Part shown: piece by piece, positions 44,884 to 53,860 of the stretch
Layout of the letters: every line of letters begins with the position of its first letter
Position numbering within the stretch: position 1 is the stretch's first letter
Assembly: GCA_041554195.1 (NCBI GenBank)
Contig: JBFFMJ010000011.1
Coordinates: 42,528-106,527, forward strand
Direction of reading: 5' to 3'
Origin: JAPHSX01 sp041554195
Lineage (GTDB): Bacteria > Pseudomonadota > Gammaproteobacteria > Thiohalomonadales > Thiohalomonadaceae
Length of the DNA: 64,000 nt
The notes under the pieces: generated by a model
Seen by the model: only the letters and a program-made list of their open reading frames with translations
Told to the model about the DNA's origin: nothing
The model's database searches: none
Made by a program: the position numbers and the translations under genes

Positions 44884-46788
44884 TCAGCGCAACTCGGCGA
44901 AGCGTTTCAGCTCTCCGCTAAAGAGCAGCGACTGCGAGGTGTGGGTGAAGGCGAGAGCGCGTTGCTGCATCGCCATGGCCTCATCACCACAGGGGTGAGT
45001 CTGTTTACTGTTGAGCTGCCGGGCCAGGCTGAAACACTTCTGCTGCTGCGGCTCATTGATCGGGAACTCCAGCCCCTGCTCCCCCTCAATCCAGCCCAGT
45101 ATCCCCTGGTGGTAGTAGTCGCTGAAAGGTGGGGGGGACCCTGCCTGTAACAGTGAGCTGCCAGTGAAGTGGCTTGGGATGGTGAGGTTTAACAGCTGCA
45201 ACAGGGTGGGGGCGATATCGCGCTGGCTGGCGATCTCATCGAGCATCTGTGGGGCGATCTGCGGCGCCAGAATGGCGAAGGGGAGCAGGTGCTGTTGTAG
45301 CGGCTGCGGTGGTGTTGGCCCCGAATGGTCAGCGACCAGCACGAAAATGGTGTCCTTCAGTTCTGGGGTGTTGCGTACTGCGCTAATGAACTCCCCCAGT
45401 GCGGCATCGGCAAAGTGCAGTATGTTGCGGTAACGGCCAGCCTGGTTGTCGGTCGGCCCAAGCGGCACGATGCCCTCCGGCAGCTGGCTGTCGTGGGTGG
45501 AGTTGGTATTGATGCCGACCAGAAAGGGTTGCGGCATGCGGCGCATCTTCTCCAGGGTAAAGCGGTAGAGATCCGGGTCCTGGTAGCCCCAGCTGTTCTG
45601 CGCATATTGCTGTTTCTCCCGGCTCATCTCGCGCTTGCCAAAACTCTGTTTAAAGCCGAGCAGCTGGGCAAAGGAGCCGGTGCCGCTGGTCTCCTTGTTG
45701 CTGGACTGGAAGAAGGCGGTGTGCCAGCCTGCATCGCGCAGGATCTCCGGCAGGCAGTCGTAGTTATAGTTTTGCAGCTGGCTCTGGGCCACGGTCTGAC
45801 CCAACGGATTTTGCGTTGAGCAGAAGGTGGCGAACATCCCCTCGGTGGTGCGACTGCCTGCGGCCATCATGACGCGGGTGCTGAGGCCCTGGGTACGCAG
45901 TTGATCAAAATTGGGGGTGGTGACGATGTCACTGCCGTAGGGGGCCATATAGGCACCGGACCAGCTCTCCAGCAGGATTAGCACCACATTCTGTTGCCGT
46001 GGCGAACCCGCGATCTCCGGCACCGGGGCGCTACGGTAGAGCTGGCGCAACAGTGCCAGCTGCTGCTCACTTGGCGGCGTGGAGAAGAGCGGGTTGACCG
46101 AGTAGGGGGTGACGGAGGAGAAGAGCGCGTTATAGGCCCCGTTCAGGGCGAGGGTCGCCTGCTGCGGGTCGCCGATGCGCTGCGCATGCAGTGGCTCCAA
46201 TGGCACCGACTGGGTGCCGCCGCGGACCATCATCACCGAGAGCAGCAGCAGGGGGAGGGTCATTGCCCCGGCGGCGAGGCGCTGACGCAGGGTCTCTGCT
46301 GGCGGATGGGAAAAGCGTTTAAACAGCCACCCGGTACAAAACCAGGCAAAGAGGATCACCAGTAACTGCCCGGCCACCGGCAGCAGGTAGGTGGTGATCG
46401 CCGCGCTGGCGAGTGCCGCGCCGGAGTTCAGCCCCTCGGTCAGTTCGTAGCCGAGGTGGCGACCCGCCTCGCCATAGTAAAGGGTGTCGGCACCGTGCAG
46501 CAGAATTAGCGCCGCAGTGGCGAGAAAGGTGGTCCAGCGCAGTGTGGCGGCAAACCCGCGCCGTGTTAGCAGGGCCAGAAGCTGTGCCGCTAGGAAGGCG
46601 AGCAGGGCGAAGATGGCGCTAATGGCGAGGTCAAAACGAAAGCCCCACAGCAGGGTGTAGAGTAGCTCAAGCGGCCCCAGTTTCTGCTGTAGTTCGCTGT
46701 AGTGCAGTGCAAACATGCCCTTCTCAAGCAGGGCGAAGGTGAAGAGCGTAGTGAGGCTGAGGAGGAACAGGCTAAGGCGCTGCAACAT
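44884..46788 (-). CDS. LTA-synthase/sulfatase-family membrane transferase
   Basis: 634 residues. Five N-terminal membrane helices (about 4-20, 40-77, 84-100, 131-155, 172-190) precede an alkaline-phosphatase/sulfatase fold outside the membrane. The metal Glu is in LILLESWSG (Glu274), the nucleophile Thr in GSRTTEGMFA (about 314), and metal ligands in TIFVLVADHSG. Members move phosphoglycerol or phosphoethanolamine onto envelope polymers. In an LPS locus it may decorate the core. Its end is 15 bases upstream of... the neighbouring waaC-like gene's coding start side: the two are on the same strand with waaC upstream. Confidence 0.85.
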   Translation of the reverse strand: MLQRLSLFLLSLTTLFTFALLEKGMFALHYSELQQKLGPLELLYTLLWGFRFDLAISAIFALLAFLAAQLLALLTRRGFAATLRWTTFLATAALILLHGADTLYYGEAGRHLGYELTEGLNSGAALASAAITTYLLPVAGQLLVILFAWFCTGWLFKRFSHPPAETLRQRLAAGAMTLPLLLLSVMMVRGGTQSVPLEPLHAQRIGDPQQATLALNGAYNALFSSVTPYSVNPLFSTPPSEQQLALLRQLYRSAPVPEIAGSPRQQNVVLILLESWSGAYMAPYGSDIVTTPNFDQLRTQGLSTRVMMAAGSRTTEGMFATFCSTQNPLGQTVAQSQLQNYNYDCLPEILRDAGWHTAFFQSSNKETSGTGSFAQLLGFKQSFGKREMSREKQQYAQNSWGYQDPDLYRFTLEKMRRMPQPFLVGINTNSTHDSQLPEGIVPLGPTDNQAGRYRNILHFADAALGEFISAVRNTPELKDTIFVLVADHSGPTPPQPLQQHLLPFAILAPQIAPQMLDEIASQRDIAPTLLQLLNLTIPSHFTGSSLLQAGSPPPFSDYYHQGILGWIEGEQGLEFPINEPQQQKCFSLARQLNSKQTHPCGDEAMAMQQRALAFTHTSQSLLFSGELKRFAELR

Positions 46789-46802
46789 GGGGATGGGGTC
46801 TC

Positions 46803-47867
46803 TTATTTTTCGGCTAACAGTTGATCAAGAACTGTGGTGACATCTGACACATGGATCCTGTCCATGGTTCCCTCGTCACGTACCCGCACCCCCCAGGGCA
46901 GCTCAGCCAGCGGCTTGCCATACTTCTGTTGTACCGCCTCGGGGTAGCGGTTGACCACGCTCTGCGCACTGAGATAGGGGCGGGCGCGGTCCGGATTGGT
47001 ACAGGCATAGAGGCCGATCACCGGGGTGGCGACGGCGGTGGCGAGGTGGGCCGGCCCCGCATCGGGGGAGATCACGGCACGGGCCCCTTGCAGTACGGCC
47101 AGCAGTTGTTTGAGGTCGGTCTGGCCGATGAGGTTGGTGACCGAGCCGATGAGCTTTGCCATGTCGAGACTGGCCACAATCTCGGCCCCGTATTGCCACT
47201 CCAGACGGCTCGGGCCCCCGCACAGCACCACCTTAAGGCCGTGCTGCAGAATCGCATGCTTTGCCACCGCCGCATAACCGCGGGGATTCCAGTTGCGATA
47301 GGCCATGCTGGAGCAGGGGCTGATGACGAGGTACTCCCCCCTTGGCAGTCGTTCGGCGGCAAACTTTTGGGCGGACTCGGGGATCGGGATATCCCACTTT
47401 AGCTCCTGTTCGGAGATCCCAAGCGCCTCGGCAAAGCCGAGAAAAGAGTCGACGACATGTTGGTTTTTAGCCGGGGGGATCTTATGGTTGGTAAACAGCC
47501 ACTGCAGATCCTTGGCCCGCTCGCGGTCGAAACCGAGACGGATCTTTGCCCGCACCAGCAGGCTGGCGAGACTGGCCCGCAGTGACATCTGCATGTGCAG
47601 CAGAACATCGAACTGTTTGCCCCTGAGGGCGCGGCGTAGATCGGCAAAGGCACGCCATCGCCGTGCCTTGTCAAAGATGATAAAGTCCACGCCCGGAATG
47701 TCGCCCACCAGCTCATGTTCGCGCTTGCCGATGATCCAGGTGATCGCGGTCTCGGGCCATGCAGCCTGCAGGGTGCGCAACAGGGGCAGCGTGTGGCTGA
47801 TATCGCCGATGGCGGAGAGACGCAACAGACAGAGGCTTCGCGGCGGCGAGCTTAATGGTAAAGACAT
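46803..47867 (-). CDS. waaC: LPS heptosyltransferase I-like (GT9)
   Basis: 354 residues with LCLLRLSAIGDISHTLPLLR, the loop WIIGKREHELVGDIPGVDF, and VISPDAGPAHLATAVATPVIG. These match the WaaC/heptosyltransferase I branch of GT9, acting first on the Kdo. The symbol rests on motifs plus position by the Kdo kinase and waaA. It is divergent from the Kdo kinase gene with only 4 bases between the starts. Confidence 0.78.
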   Translation of the reverse strand: MSLPLSSPPRSLCLLRLSAIGDISHTLPLLRTLQAAWPETAITWIIGKREHELVGDIPGVDFIIFDKARRWRAFADLRRALRGKQFDVLLHMQMSLRASLASLLVRAKIRLGFDRERAKDLQWLFTNHKIPPAKNQHVVDSFLGFAEALGISEQELKWDIPIPESAQKFAAERLPRGEYLVISPCSSMAYRNWNPRGYAAVAKHAILQHGLKVVLCGGPSRLEWQYGAEIVASLDMAKLIGSVTNLIGQTDLKQLLAVLQGARAVISPDAGPAHLATAVATPVIGLYACTNPDRARPYLSAQSVVNRYPEAVQQKYGKPLAELPWGVRVRDEGTMDRIHVSDVTTVLDQLLAEK

Positions 47868-47871
47868 TTAG

Positions 47872-48597
47872 ATGAAACCGATCCAAATCGACACAGAAAG
47901 AAGCCACATCCTATATGATGCCGACACTCTCGGCCAACCGGATGACGCATTTTTTGAGCCGCAACACTGGGCCGAGCGCCAGCAGTTGCTGGGTTCGGCA
48001 CCCGGTCGGGGGACTACGGTCTTTGTGCAGCAGGGTGAGCGCGTCTTTGCCCTGCGTCACTACTGTCGTGGTGGCGTGCCGGCAAAAATTTCCCGGGATC
48101 GATACCTCTGGCTGGGGCTGGAGAAGTCCCGCCCGTGGCGCGAGTGGACGCTGCTGCTGGAGCTGTTTCGCCGCGGTCTGCCGGTGCCGCGCCCGCTCGC
48201 GGTAAGGCTGACACGTCACGGCCTGACCTATACCGCCGACATCGTCACCGAGGTGATCGACGCCCGCCCGCTGGCCGAGTGGCTGTGTGAGAGGCGGCTG
48301 CCTGCCGCACAGCTGGAGCAGGTGGGGTCATGGCTGCGCCGCTTTCATCTGGAGGGGCTGTTTCACGCCGACCTCAATGCGCGCAATATCCTGCTGGACG
48401 AGGCCGGTAAGGTCTATCTGATTGACTTTGATCGTAGCGAGTTGCGCCGTGGCGATGAGGGGTGGCGTAGCGCCAACATGGAGCGGCTAAAGCGCTCCTT
48501 GATGAAGTTCCGCCGTAGCGAGAAGAACTTTGCCTTTGACGATGAGGACTGGAAGGCGGTATTGCGCGGTTATAAAACGGCGGCTCCTACGACTTGA
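47872..48597 (+). CDS. kdkA: 3-deoxy-D-manno-octulosonic acid kinase
   Basis: Phosphorylates the inner Kdo of LPS. 241 residues, related to the WaaP/protein-kinase-like fold: FALRHYCRGG (nucleotide contact), the catalytic loop LFHADLNARNILL and the metal IDFDRSELRR. It occurs in bacteria that make a single phosphorylated Kdo core (Haemophilus/Vibrio type). Divergent from waaC; its end overlaps the waaA end by 11 bases. Confidence 0.88.
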   Translation: MKPIQIDTERSHILYDADTLGQPDDAFFEPQHWAERQQLLGSAPGRGTTVFVQQGERVFALRHYCRGGVPAKISRDRYLWLGLEKSRPWREWTLLLELFRRGLPVPRPLAVRLTRHGLTYTADIVTEVIDARPLAEWLCERRLPAAQLEQVGSWLRRFHLEGLFHADLNARNILLDEAGKVYLIDFDRSELRRGDEGWRSANMERLKRSLMKFRRSEKNFAFDDEDWKAVLRGYKTAAPTT

Positions 48598-49825
48598 TAT
48601 GGTTTTGCAGGATCGTCAGGTAACGCGCCACCACATCGGCCTGTTTTGCCACGGTGGCGCGGGCGTTTTCTCCCCACGCCTCGCGCTGTTCATCATTACT
48701 CAATAATTCGTTAAAGGCCTCACCCAGCTCTTCAACCGAGGCGATCTGTACCATTCCCTTGCCATCGAGCAGCAGGCGACACTCGTCGCTGAAGTTCTCC
48801 ATATGCGGCCCGCTGATCACCGCCCGGCCCAGCGCCGCAGCCTCGAGAATATTGTGTCCGCCCTTTGCCACCAGTGAGCCCCCCATGAAGACCAGCCTGG
48901 CCCCGGCCATCCAGCTGCGCAGCTCGCCAAAGGTGTCGACGATGTAGAGCTGCGTTGCCGCCCCGGGCTGCTCGCCGCGGCTGCGCACCGCGATGTTGAG
49001 CTTAAAGGTGGCAAGGTCGTCAAGGATGGCGGCGAGCCGCTGCGGGTGACGCGGCACGATCACCAGTAGCTCGTCGCGCCGGGCCTGCTGCCACGCCTTG
49101 ACGATCAGCCGCTCTTCCTCGTCGCGTGTGGAGGCGGCCACTACATAGTCGCGCCCCGCTTCGATGGGGGCGGGCGGCTCGTCGTTCACGGTGGCAAATT
49201 TGATATTGCCGATCACCTGACACCGCTCCGCGCTCGCCCCGAGTTGAAGAAAATTTTCTCTATCCTCTGCACTGCGGGCGAGGATCTGCGCGCAGCCCTG
49301 CAGGCAGCCGCGGTAGAGCTGGCGCAGCCAGCCGGGAGCCCTTAGCGTCTTCTGCGAGAGCCGGCCATTGATGATGAGCAGTGGTGTCCCGCCCTCATTA
49401 CAGAGCTGGTAGAGGTTGGGCCACAGTTCGGTCTCCATCATCACCCCCAGTCGCGGCTGGCACTGGGCAAGAAAGTGCTGCATCGCATAATGCCAGTCCA
49501 TTGGCAGGTAGGCGTGAACAACGCCGGCGGGGAGTCTGTCGCGTGCCACCGCGCCGCTGCTGGCGGTGTTGCTGGTGAGCAGGAGTGGCAGCCCGGGTTG
49601 CTCGCGGTGCAGCGCCTTGAGCAACGGCAGCAGGGCGTTGACCTCGCCGACCGAGGCGGCGTGAAACCAGACCGGCTGTTCGGCAAAACGGGGGTGGTGC
49701 AGACCGCGACGTTGCCGCGCGTAGAGGTCGTCCCGATAGCGGTGTCCTTCGCGAAAGAAGCGCCAGCGCAGGTACGGGGTGAGCAGCCACAGCAGGGTGC
49801 GGTAGATGCGCATGGCGGTCTGCAT
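48587..49825 (-). CDS. waaA: Kdo transferase WaaA
   Basis: Transfers Kdo from CMP-Kdo onto lipid IVA at the inner membrane. 412 residues with an N-terminal membrane-anchor helix (MRIYRTLLWLLTPYL), WFHAASVGEVNALLPLLKAL with the catalytic Glu, and VVAASTRDEEERLIVKAW and FMGGSLVAKGGHNILEAAAL for the CMP-sugar region. An internal ATG at 49813 is an alternative start. lpxL follows in the transcript order upstream by one base, so the two are coupled. Confidence 0.95.
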   Translation of the reverse strand: MQTAMRIYRTLLWLLTPYLRWRFFREGHRYRDDLYARQRRGLHHPRFAEQPVWFHAASVGEVNALLPLLKALHREQPGLPLLLTSNTASSGAVARDRLPAGVVHAYLPMDWHYAMQHFLAQCQPRLGVMMETELWPNLYQLCNEGGTPLLIINGRLSQKTLRAPGWLRQLYRGCLQGCAQILARSAEDRENFLQLGASAERCQVIGNIKFATVNDEPPAPIEAGRDYVVAASTRDEEERLIVKAWQQARRDELLVIVPRHPQRLAAILDDLATFKLNIAVRSRGEQPGAATQLYIVDTFGELRSWMAGARLVFMGGSLVAKGGHNILEAAALGRAVISGPHMENFSDECRLLLDGKGMVQIASVEELGEAFNELLSNDEQREAWGENARATVAKQADVVARYLTILQNHIKS

Positions 49826-50746
49826 TTAATAGAAACCCGGCTCGCCCTCGGGGCGGGTCTTAAAGCGTTTGTGAACCCACAGGTACTGGGCGGGTACGCG
49901 GCGTATCTGTTCTTCGAGGATGCGGTTGGTGCGACTCGCATCTTCCAGGTCGTCACCGCTGGGAAAGTTCTCCAATGCCGCTTGCAGGCGTATTACAAAG
50001 CGGCCATCGGCCAGCCTCTCCGAGGTGTAGGGCACGATGGGGGCCTTGGAGAGTCGCGCCATGCGTGCCGTGGTATTCAGGGTGGCGGTGGGAACGCCGA
50101 AGAAGGGGGCGAACACCGAGCGCTCGCGCCCGAAGTCCTGATCCGGGGCGTACCACACCACCTTGCCCTTTTTCAGGTTGCGCAGAATGGTGCGCATATC
50201 GGTGCTGTTGAGCAGGTCATCGAACAGCCGCTTGCGCGAGTGGGCGAGCACCGCCTCGAAGAGTGGATTACGAGCCGGTTTGTAGATCGGTTGCAGCCCC
50301 TCCACATGGTAGGCGAGAAAGCGGCCGCTGATCTCCAGCGTGGTGTAGTGGCCACCCAGCAGGATCACCCCACGCCCTTGGGCACGTGCCGCCTGCAGAT
50401 GCTCCAGCCCTTCGATCTGGTAGAGTGGTTTGAGGCGGCGGTCACTGCCCCACCAGCTCATCCCCCCCTCGAAGATCGAGATCGCCGAGGCGCGAAAGGT
50501 GTCGCGAACCAGCTGCTCACGCTCGCTCGCCGCCATCTCGGGAAAGCAGTGGCGCAGATTGATATCGGCCACCCGGCGGCGGCTGTGGATGAGGTGATAG
50601 AGCAGGCTGCCGAGGGCGGAACCGAGGCGGATCTGTAGTGACCAGGGGAGCAGCGAGACCAGACGCATCAGCCCCAGCCCAAGCCAGGTCGGCCAGTGGC
50701 GGGGGGCAACAAAGCGTGAAGGGATAAAGGCCTGCGGTGCAGCCAT
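49826..50746 (-). CDS. lpxL: Lipid A lauroyl acyltransferase (LpxL/HtrB family)
   Basis: Adds a secondary acyl chain to lipid A. 306 residues, with the N-terminal membrane helix around LGLGLMRLVSLLPWS, and the acyltransferase motif LLGGHYTTLEI (the HX4E form) and DQDFGRERSVFAPFFGVPT. It could be LpxL or LpxM; the lpxL symbol follows its placement with waaA. Confidence 0.9.
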   Translation of the reverse strand: MAAPQAFIPSRFVAPRHWPTWLGLGLMRLVSLLPWSLQIRLGSALGSLLYHLIHSRRRVADINLRHCFPEMAASEREQLVRDTFRASAISIFEGGMSWWGSDRRLKPLYQIEGLEHLQAARAQGRGVILLGGHYTTLEISGRFLAYHVEGLQPIYKPARNPLFEAVLAHSRKRLFDDLLNSTDMRTILRNLKKGKVVWYAPDQDFGRERSVFAPFFGVPTATLNTTARMARLSKAPIVPYTSERLADGRFVIRLQAALENFPSGDDLEDASRTNRILEEQIRRVPAQYLWVHKRFKTRPEGEPGFY

Positions 50747-50762
50747 AGTGGGGTGGCAGCCG

Positions 50763-51299
50763 CTAGCGCAGCTTGATCATTACGCCGCGACGTTCGGCCA
50801 TCTTCTCGCCGATCTGGTTCAGCTCATCGCGACCGAAGATGTGTTGCGCCATGTCGAGCAGATCTTCGTTTTCCTTGCGTACATGGGCACGATAGGTGTC
50901 GGCGAACTGCTGCGCCAGCTCCAGGAAGGCGGCGCTATCCTCGATGGTGGCAGGGCGGGCCAGCAGCGCGGCCAGCGGCTGCCACAGGGCGTCGATGGTC
51001 TCGTGCTCCTTCTTCAGCTGGTGTACCCGGTCGGCCAGTTTGAGGCTCTGGCGTGCCAGGCGCGGGAACAGGTCCTGCTCCTCGTCCTGATGGTGGTGCT
51101 TGCCCGCCACCGAGAAGTATTTGTGAACCTGCGCGGCGGCCTCTTTGGCGTCCTGGTCGATGCCTTTATCGCCGATATGGGCGGCCAGCTTCTCCAGCGT
51201 ATCGCAGTGCTGCAACACACGTTCATGACAGGCGCGAAGCAGACCCAGCGGATCGCTGAAGTCGGGTGCGGCGGGGGGGAAGGGTGAGTTCTCGTTCAT
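50763..51299 (-). CDS. Hemerythrin-domain protein
   Basis: 178 residues. A four-helix bundle with the di-iron ligands: His in LRACHERVLQHC, HXXXE in GKHHHQDEEQDLFP, His in QLKKEHETID, and HXXXXE in TYRAHVRKENEDL. The hemerythrin domain binds O2 or senses iron/oxygen. It lies between lpxL and tolC and may be in the same transcript. Function unknown. Confidence 0.88.
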   Translation of the reverse strand: MNENSPFPPAAPDFSDPLGLLRACHERVLQHCDTLEKLAAHIGDKGIDQDAKEAAAQVHKYFSVAGKHHHQDEEQDLFPRLARQSLKLADRVHQLKKEHETIDALWQPLAALLARPATIEDSAAFLELAQQFADTYRAHVRKENEDLLDMAQHIFGRDELNQIGEKMAERRGVMIKLR

Positions 51300-51355
51300 G
51301 GGGCCGATTCTATCAGGGCTTGTAGATAAAGGTAAAAGGGTAAAAGGCTGCGGCT

Positions 51356-52666
51356 TTACTGAAGCCAGCCGTTAACCAGCGCGATATCCTCTTCGCTGAG
51401 CGAACCGGCGGCCTGCTTTAGCTTGAGGGTGGCGAGCAGGTAGTCGTAGCGTGAGCGAGAGTATTCACTCTGCGCCCCGTAGCGCACCTGCTGGGCGTTA
51501 AGCACGTCGACGGCGGTGCGGGTGCCCACCTCAAATCCGGCCTGGGTGGCCTCCAGTGCGGTCTGGGCCGAGGAGAGGGCCTGCTTGCGCGCCTTCACTT
51601 GACTGATCCCGGCGGTAACGCCCAGATAGGCACTGCGCACCTCGCGCACGGTGGCGCGGCGCTGACCTTCCAGTGAAGCCTGGGCCTGGGCGAGCAGGGC
51701 GCGGGCCTCACGGCTCTGCGCGGTGGTGAGGCCGCCGGAGTAGATGGGCACGCTCAGCTGCACGCCGATGTTGTTATCCGTGGCTTCACTGCCAGAACCA
51801 TTGTAGTTATCTGAGTAGCTGTGGTTGGCCACCAGATCCAGGGTGGGGTAGTGGCCAGCCTCACGGCGGCGTAGCTCCTCGGCGGCGGCACGGGCGGCGG
51901 CCTCGGCGGCGATTAGCGATAAATTCTGTTCACGCGCCTTTTCTACCCATTGGCCGATGTTGGCAGGGTCGGGGGTGAGTAGCGGCATCTCCTCCTGCAG
52001 CGAGGCCGGGGCCAGCGGCTCCTGGCCGGTGATTTCGCGCAGCTCCTCGCGGGCGATATCAAGGCCGTTGCTGGCGGCGATCTCGGCGGCGACGGCGGCA
52101 TCGTAGCCGGCCTGTGCCTCATGCACATCGGTGATCGCGGTGAGTCCCACCTCAAAGCGCTGCTGGGTCTGGCGCAGCTGCTGGGCGATGGCGCGCTTGG
52201 AGGCCTCGGCGGTGGCAAGACTGTCCTGGGCACCGAGCAGGCTGAAGTAGGCGCTGGCCACGCGCAGGATCAGTCCCTGGCGGGCCGCCTCATACTGGGC
52301 GTTGGCCTGGGCGATACCGGCATCGGCCACCTTCAGCTGCTTGTAGTAGTCGTGGTGGTAGAGGCTTTGGCTAAGCTTGATGTTGTAGCCGTTGGACTCG
52401 TAATCATTGGTGCTGGTAGTGCCGGCACTCGTGTTCTCGGTGGAGTGCTGGGTGACATTGGCACTGGCGTTGATCTGCGGCAGCAGGGCCGCACGGCTCT
52501 GCGCGCGCCCCTGCTGGGCGGCCTGATTACCCGCCTCGGCGGCGCGCAGGGTCGGGTCATTCTGCTGTGCCATGCGGTAGACATCGAGCAGGTTTTCGGC
52601 GTGGAGTGAGCTTGCCCCCAGCAACAGTGCCGAGGCGGTAACGAGCTTCAACAGTACGGGTTTCAT
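51356..52666 (-). CDS. tolC: Outer-membrane channel TolC
   Basis: 436 residues with a signal peptide (LVTASALLLGASSLHA) and two outer-membrane efflux repeat units, each coiled-coil rich (about 25-215 and 235-425). It is the outer-membrane exit duct of type I secretion and RND pumps. The pcm-like gene lies 172 bases upstream on the same strand; the gap holds a terminator-like hairpin and an inverted repeat, so tolC probably has its own control. Confidence 0.93.
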   Translation of the reverse strand: MKPVLLKLVTASALLLGASSLHAENLLDVYRMAQQNDPTLRAAEAGNQAAQQGRAQSRAALLPQINASANVTQHSTENTSAGTTSTNDYESNGYNIKLSQSLYHHDYYKQLKVADAGIAQANAQYEAARQGLILRVASAYFSLLGAQDSLATAEASKRAIAQQLRQTQQRFEVGLTAITDVHEAQAGYDAAVAAEIAASNGLDIAREELREITGQEPLAPASLQEEMPLLTPDPANIGQWVEKAREQNLSLIAAEAAARAAAEELRRREAGHYPTLDLVANHSYSDNYNGSGSEATDNNIGVQLSVPIYSGGLTTAQSREARALLAQAQASLEGQRRATVREVRSAYLGVTAGISQVKARKQALSSAQTALEATQAGFEVGTRTAVDVLNAQQVRYGAQSEYSRSRYDYLLATLKLKQAAGSLSEEDIALVNGWLQ

Positions 52667-52702
52667 TTACATCCCTTTGCAGTGGTTCAGTCAGCGAAAT
52701 AA

Positions 52703-52729
52703 TGACCAAGTCTACTACCAAAATGGTCA
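52703..52729. promoter_or_regulatory. Inverted repeat upstream of tolC
   Basis: TGACCA, 15 bases, TGGTCA: a perfect dyad within the tolC promoter region, 37 bases above the start codon. Its spacing suits a dimeric repressor. The regulator is unknown. Confidence 0.4.
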
Positions 52730-52805
52730 GACTTCCGCACAATATTAGCGATTACTTATATGTTGAGGGTGTGGTGTGGGGATTCAAGACTAAAGTGCGG
52801 AAAGC

Positions 52806-52825
52806 GTGCCCGGGTTCACGGGCAC
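52806..52825 (-). terminator. Possible terminator after the pcm-like gene
   Basis: GTGCCCG / CGGGCAC perfect 7-base arms with a 6-base loop 14 bases past the stop. The tail is only weakly T-rich, so it may merely slow or stabilise the transcript. Confidence 0.4.
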
Positions 52826-52838
52826 ACAGCAGCGGGCG

Positions 52839-53501
52839 TTAAAACTGGAACTTCTCACCGCTGGTGACATTTTTTAACGGGGCCTGCCAAGTATCGAATA
52901 CTACCTCTTCCTTCCACTCGTTGGCGTTAAGGCGGGTAATCAGCTTGGCGGTCATTGAGGGGCCTTCGCCGATAATTGCGAACAGGCGGCCACCAATCTG
53001 CAGGTCCTGCTTATAGCTCTCGGGCAGTGAGGGGAGCGATCCGGTTATGGCGATCACATCGTAGGGCTGATTGTTGCTCCAGCCGTTGGCGGCGTCTCCC
53101 ACCTTAATGCTTACGTTCTCCACGCCGTGCTCGGCCAGTCGTTTACCTGCCGCGAGCGCCAGCTCTTCGTTGATCTCAACCGAGTAGACAAAACTACCGA
53201 GCCGGGCCAGCAACAAGGTGACAAAACCGCTGCCGGTGCCGACCTCCAGTATGCGATCTGCGGGCTGCACCTGTAGCGCCTGCAGCATGCGCGCCTCAAC
53301 GCGGGGGCACATCATGTGTTCACCGTGACCGATGGGGAGCTCCATATCGACAAAGGCGAGATTGGGTGGGTTGGGGGCGACAAAGTCTTCACGCGGGCTG
53401 CGCATCACCAGGTCCAGCACCTGAGGGTCCAGTACCTCCCACGGACGGATCTGCTGCTCGATCATATTGTGGCGCGCCTGCTCGATGTTCATGTCGGCCA
53501 T
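52839..53501 (-). CDS. pcm: Protein-L-isoaspartate O-methyltransferase-like
   Basis: 220 residues with MIEQQIRPWEVLDPQVL, and the SAM site EVGTGSGFVTLLLARLG. Members methylate isoaspartyl residues to repair proteins, though this tolC-linked subgroup is not well characterised. The start is MADMNIEQ at 53501, and a second in-frame Met (MNIEQARHNM) is possible. Confidence 0.85.
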   Translation of the reverse strand: MADMNIEQARHNMIEQQIRPWEVLDPQVLDLVMRSPREDFVAPNPPNLAFVDMELPIGHGEHMMCPRVEARMLQALQVQPADRILEVGTGSGFVTLLLARLGSFVYSVEINEELALAAGKRLAEHGVENVSIKVGDAANGWSNNQPYDVIAITGSLPSLPESYKQDLQIGGRLFAIIGEGPSMTAKLITRLNANEWKEEVVFDTWQAPLKNVTSGEKFQF

Positions 53502-53723
53502 GGTTATCCCCTGTCTACGCTAATCTGGTTTCTTAATTCTGCAGCAAAGAGTAAGCGTATGTGCTGAGACAGGCAAGGCCATGCCAGGTAATGGGCGTAT
53601 AAGCAGAGCCTGCGATGTAAGCGCTTGCTTATCTCTTAGTGCCTTGTTTTATGTGGGTTTTCTGTTTCTGGATCAAAGGCTTACTTGAATATTCGGGTAT
53701 ATTCGGATACCTTTAGCGGTTAC
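53502..53723. other. Upstream region of thiC
   Basis: 222 bases before the riboswitch, on the rightward side of divergent genes. TTGAAT at 53685-53690 and TACCTT at 53708-53713 (17 apart) are the best promoter boxes, of weak quality. TATTCGG occurs twice, ten bases apart, at 53690 and 53700. Confidence 0.3.
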
Positions 53724-53810
53724 TGCTAGGGGTGTTGGAGCCGTTTGCGGCAAACAACTGAGAAGAGACCCTTTGAACCTGATCCGGTTAGTACCGGTGT
53801 AGGGAAGCTG
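53724..53810 (+). ncRNA. TPP riboswitch (THI element)
   Basis: Matches the THI-box: GGGGTGTTGGAG, CTGAGAAGAGACCCTTTGAACCTGATCCGGTTAGTACCGG in sense parts (core 53758-53796), and GTAGGGAAGC at the end. It is placed directly before thiC. Beyond it, CGCCC/GGGCG (about 53811-53835) and CTCC/GGAG around the ribosome site (GCTCCCGTTTTTGGAG at 53837-53852) could form the switching hairpins that hide the ribosome site when thiamine pyrophosphate binds. Confidence 0.95.
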
Positions 53811-53860
53811 GTCGCCCCAGTGCAAAAGGGCGCTCAGCTCCCGTTTTTGGAGTATCCACC

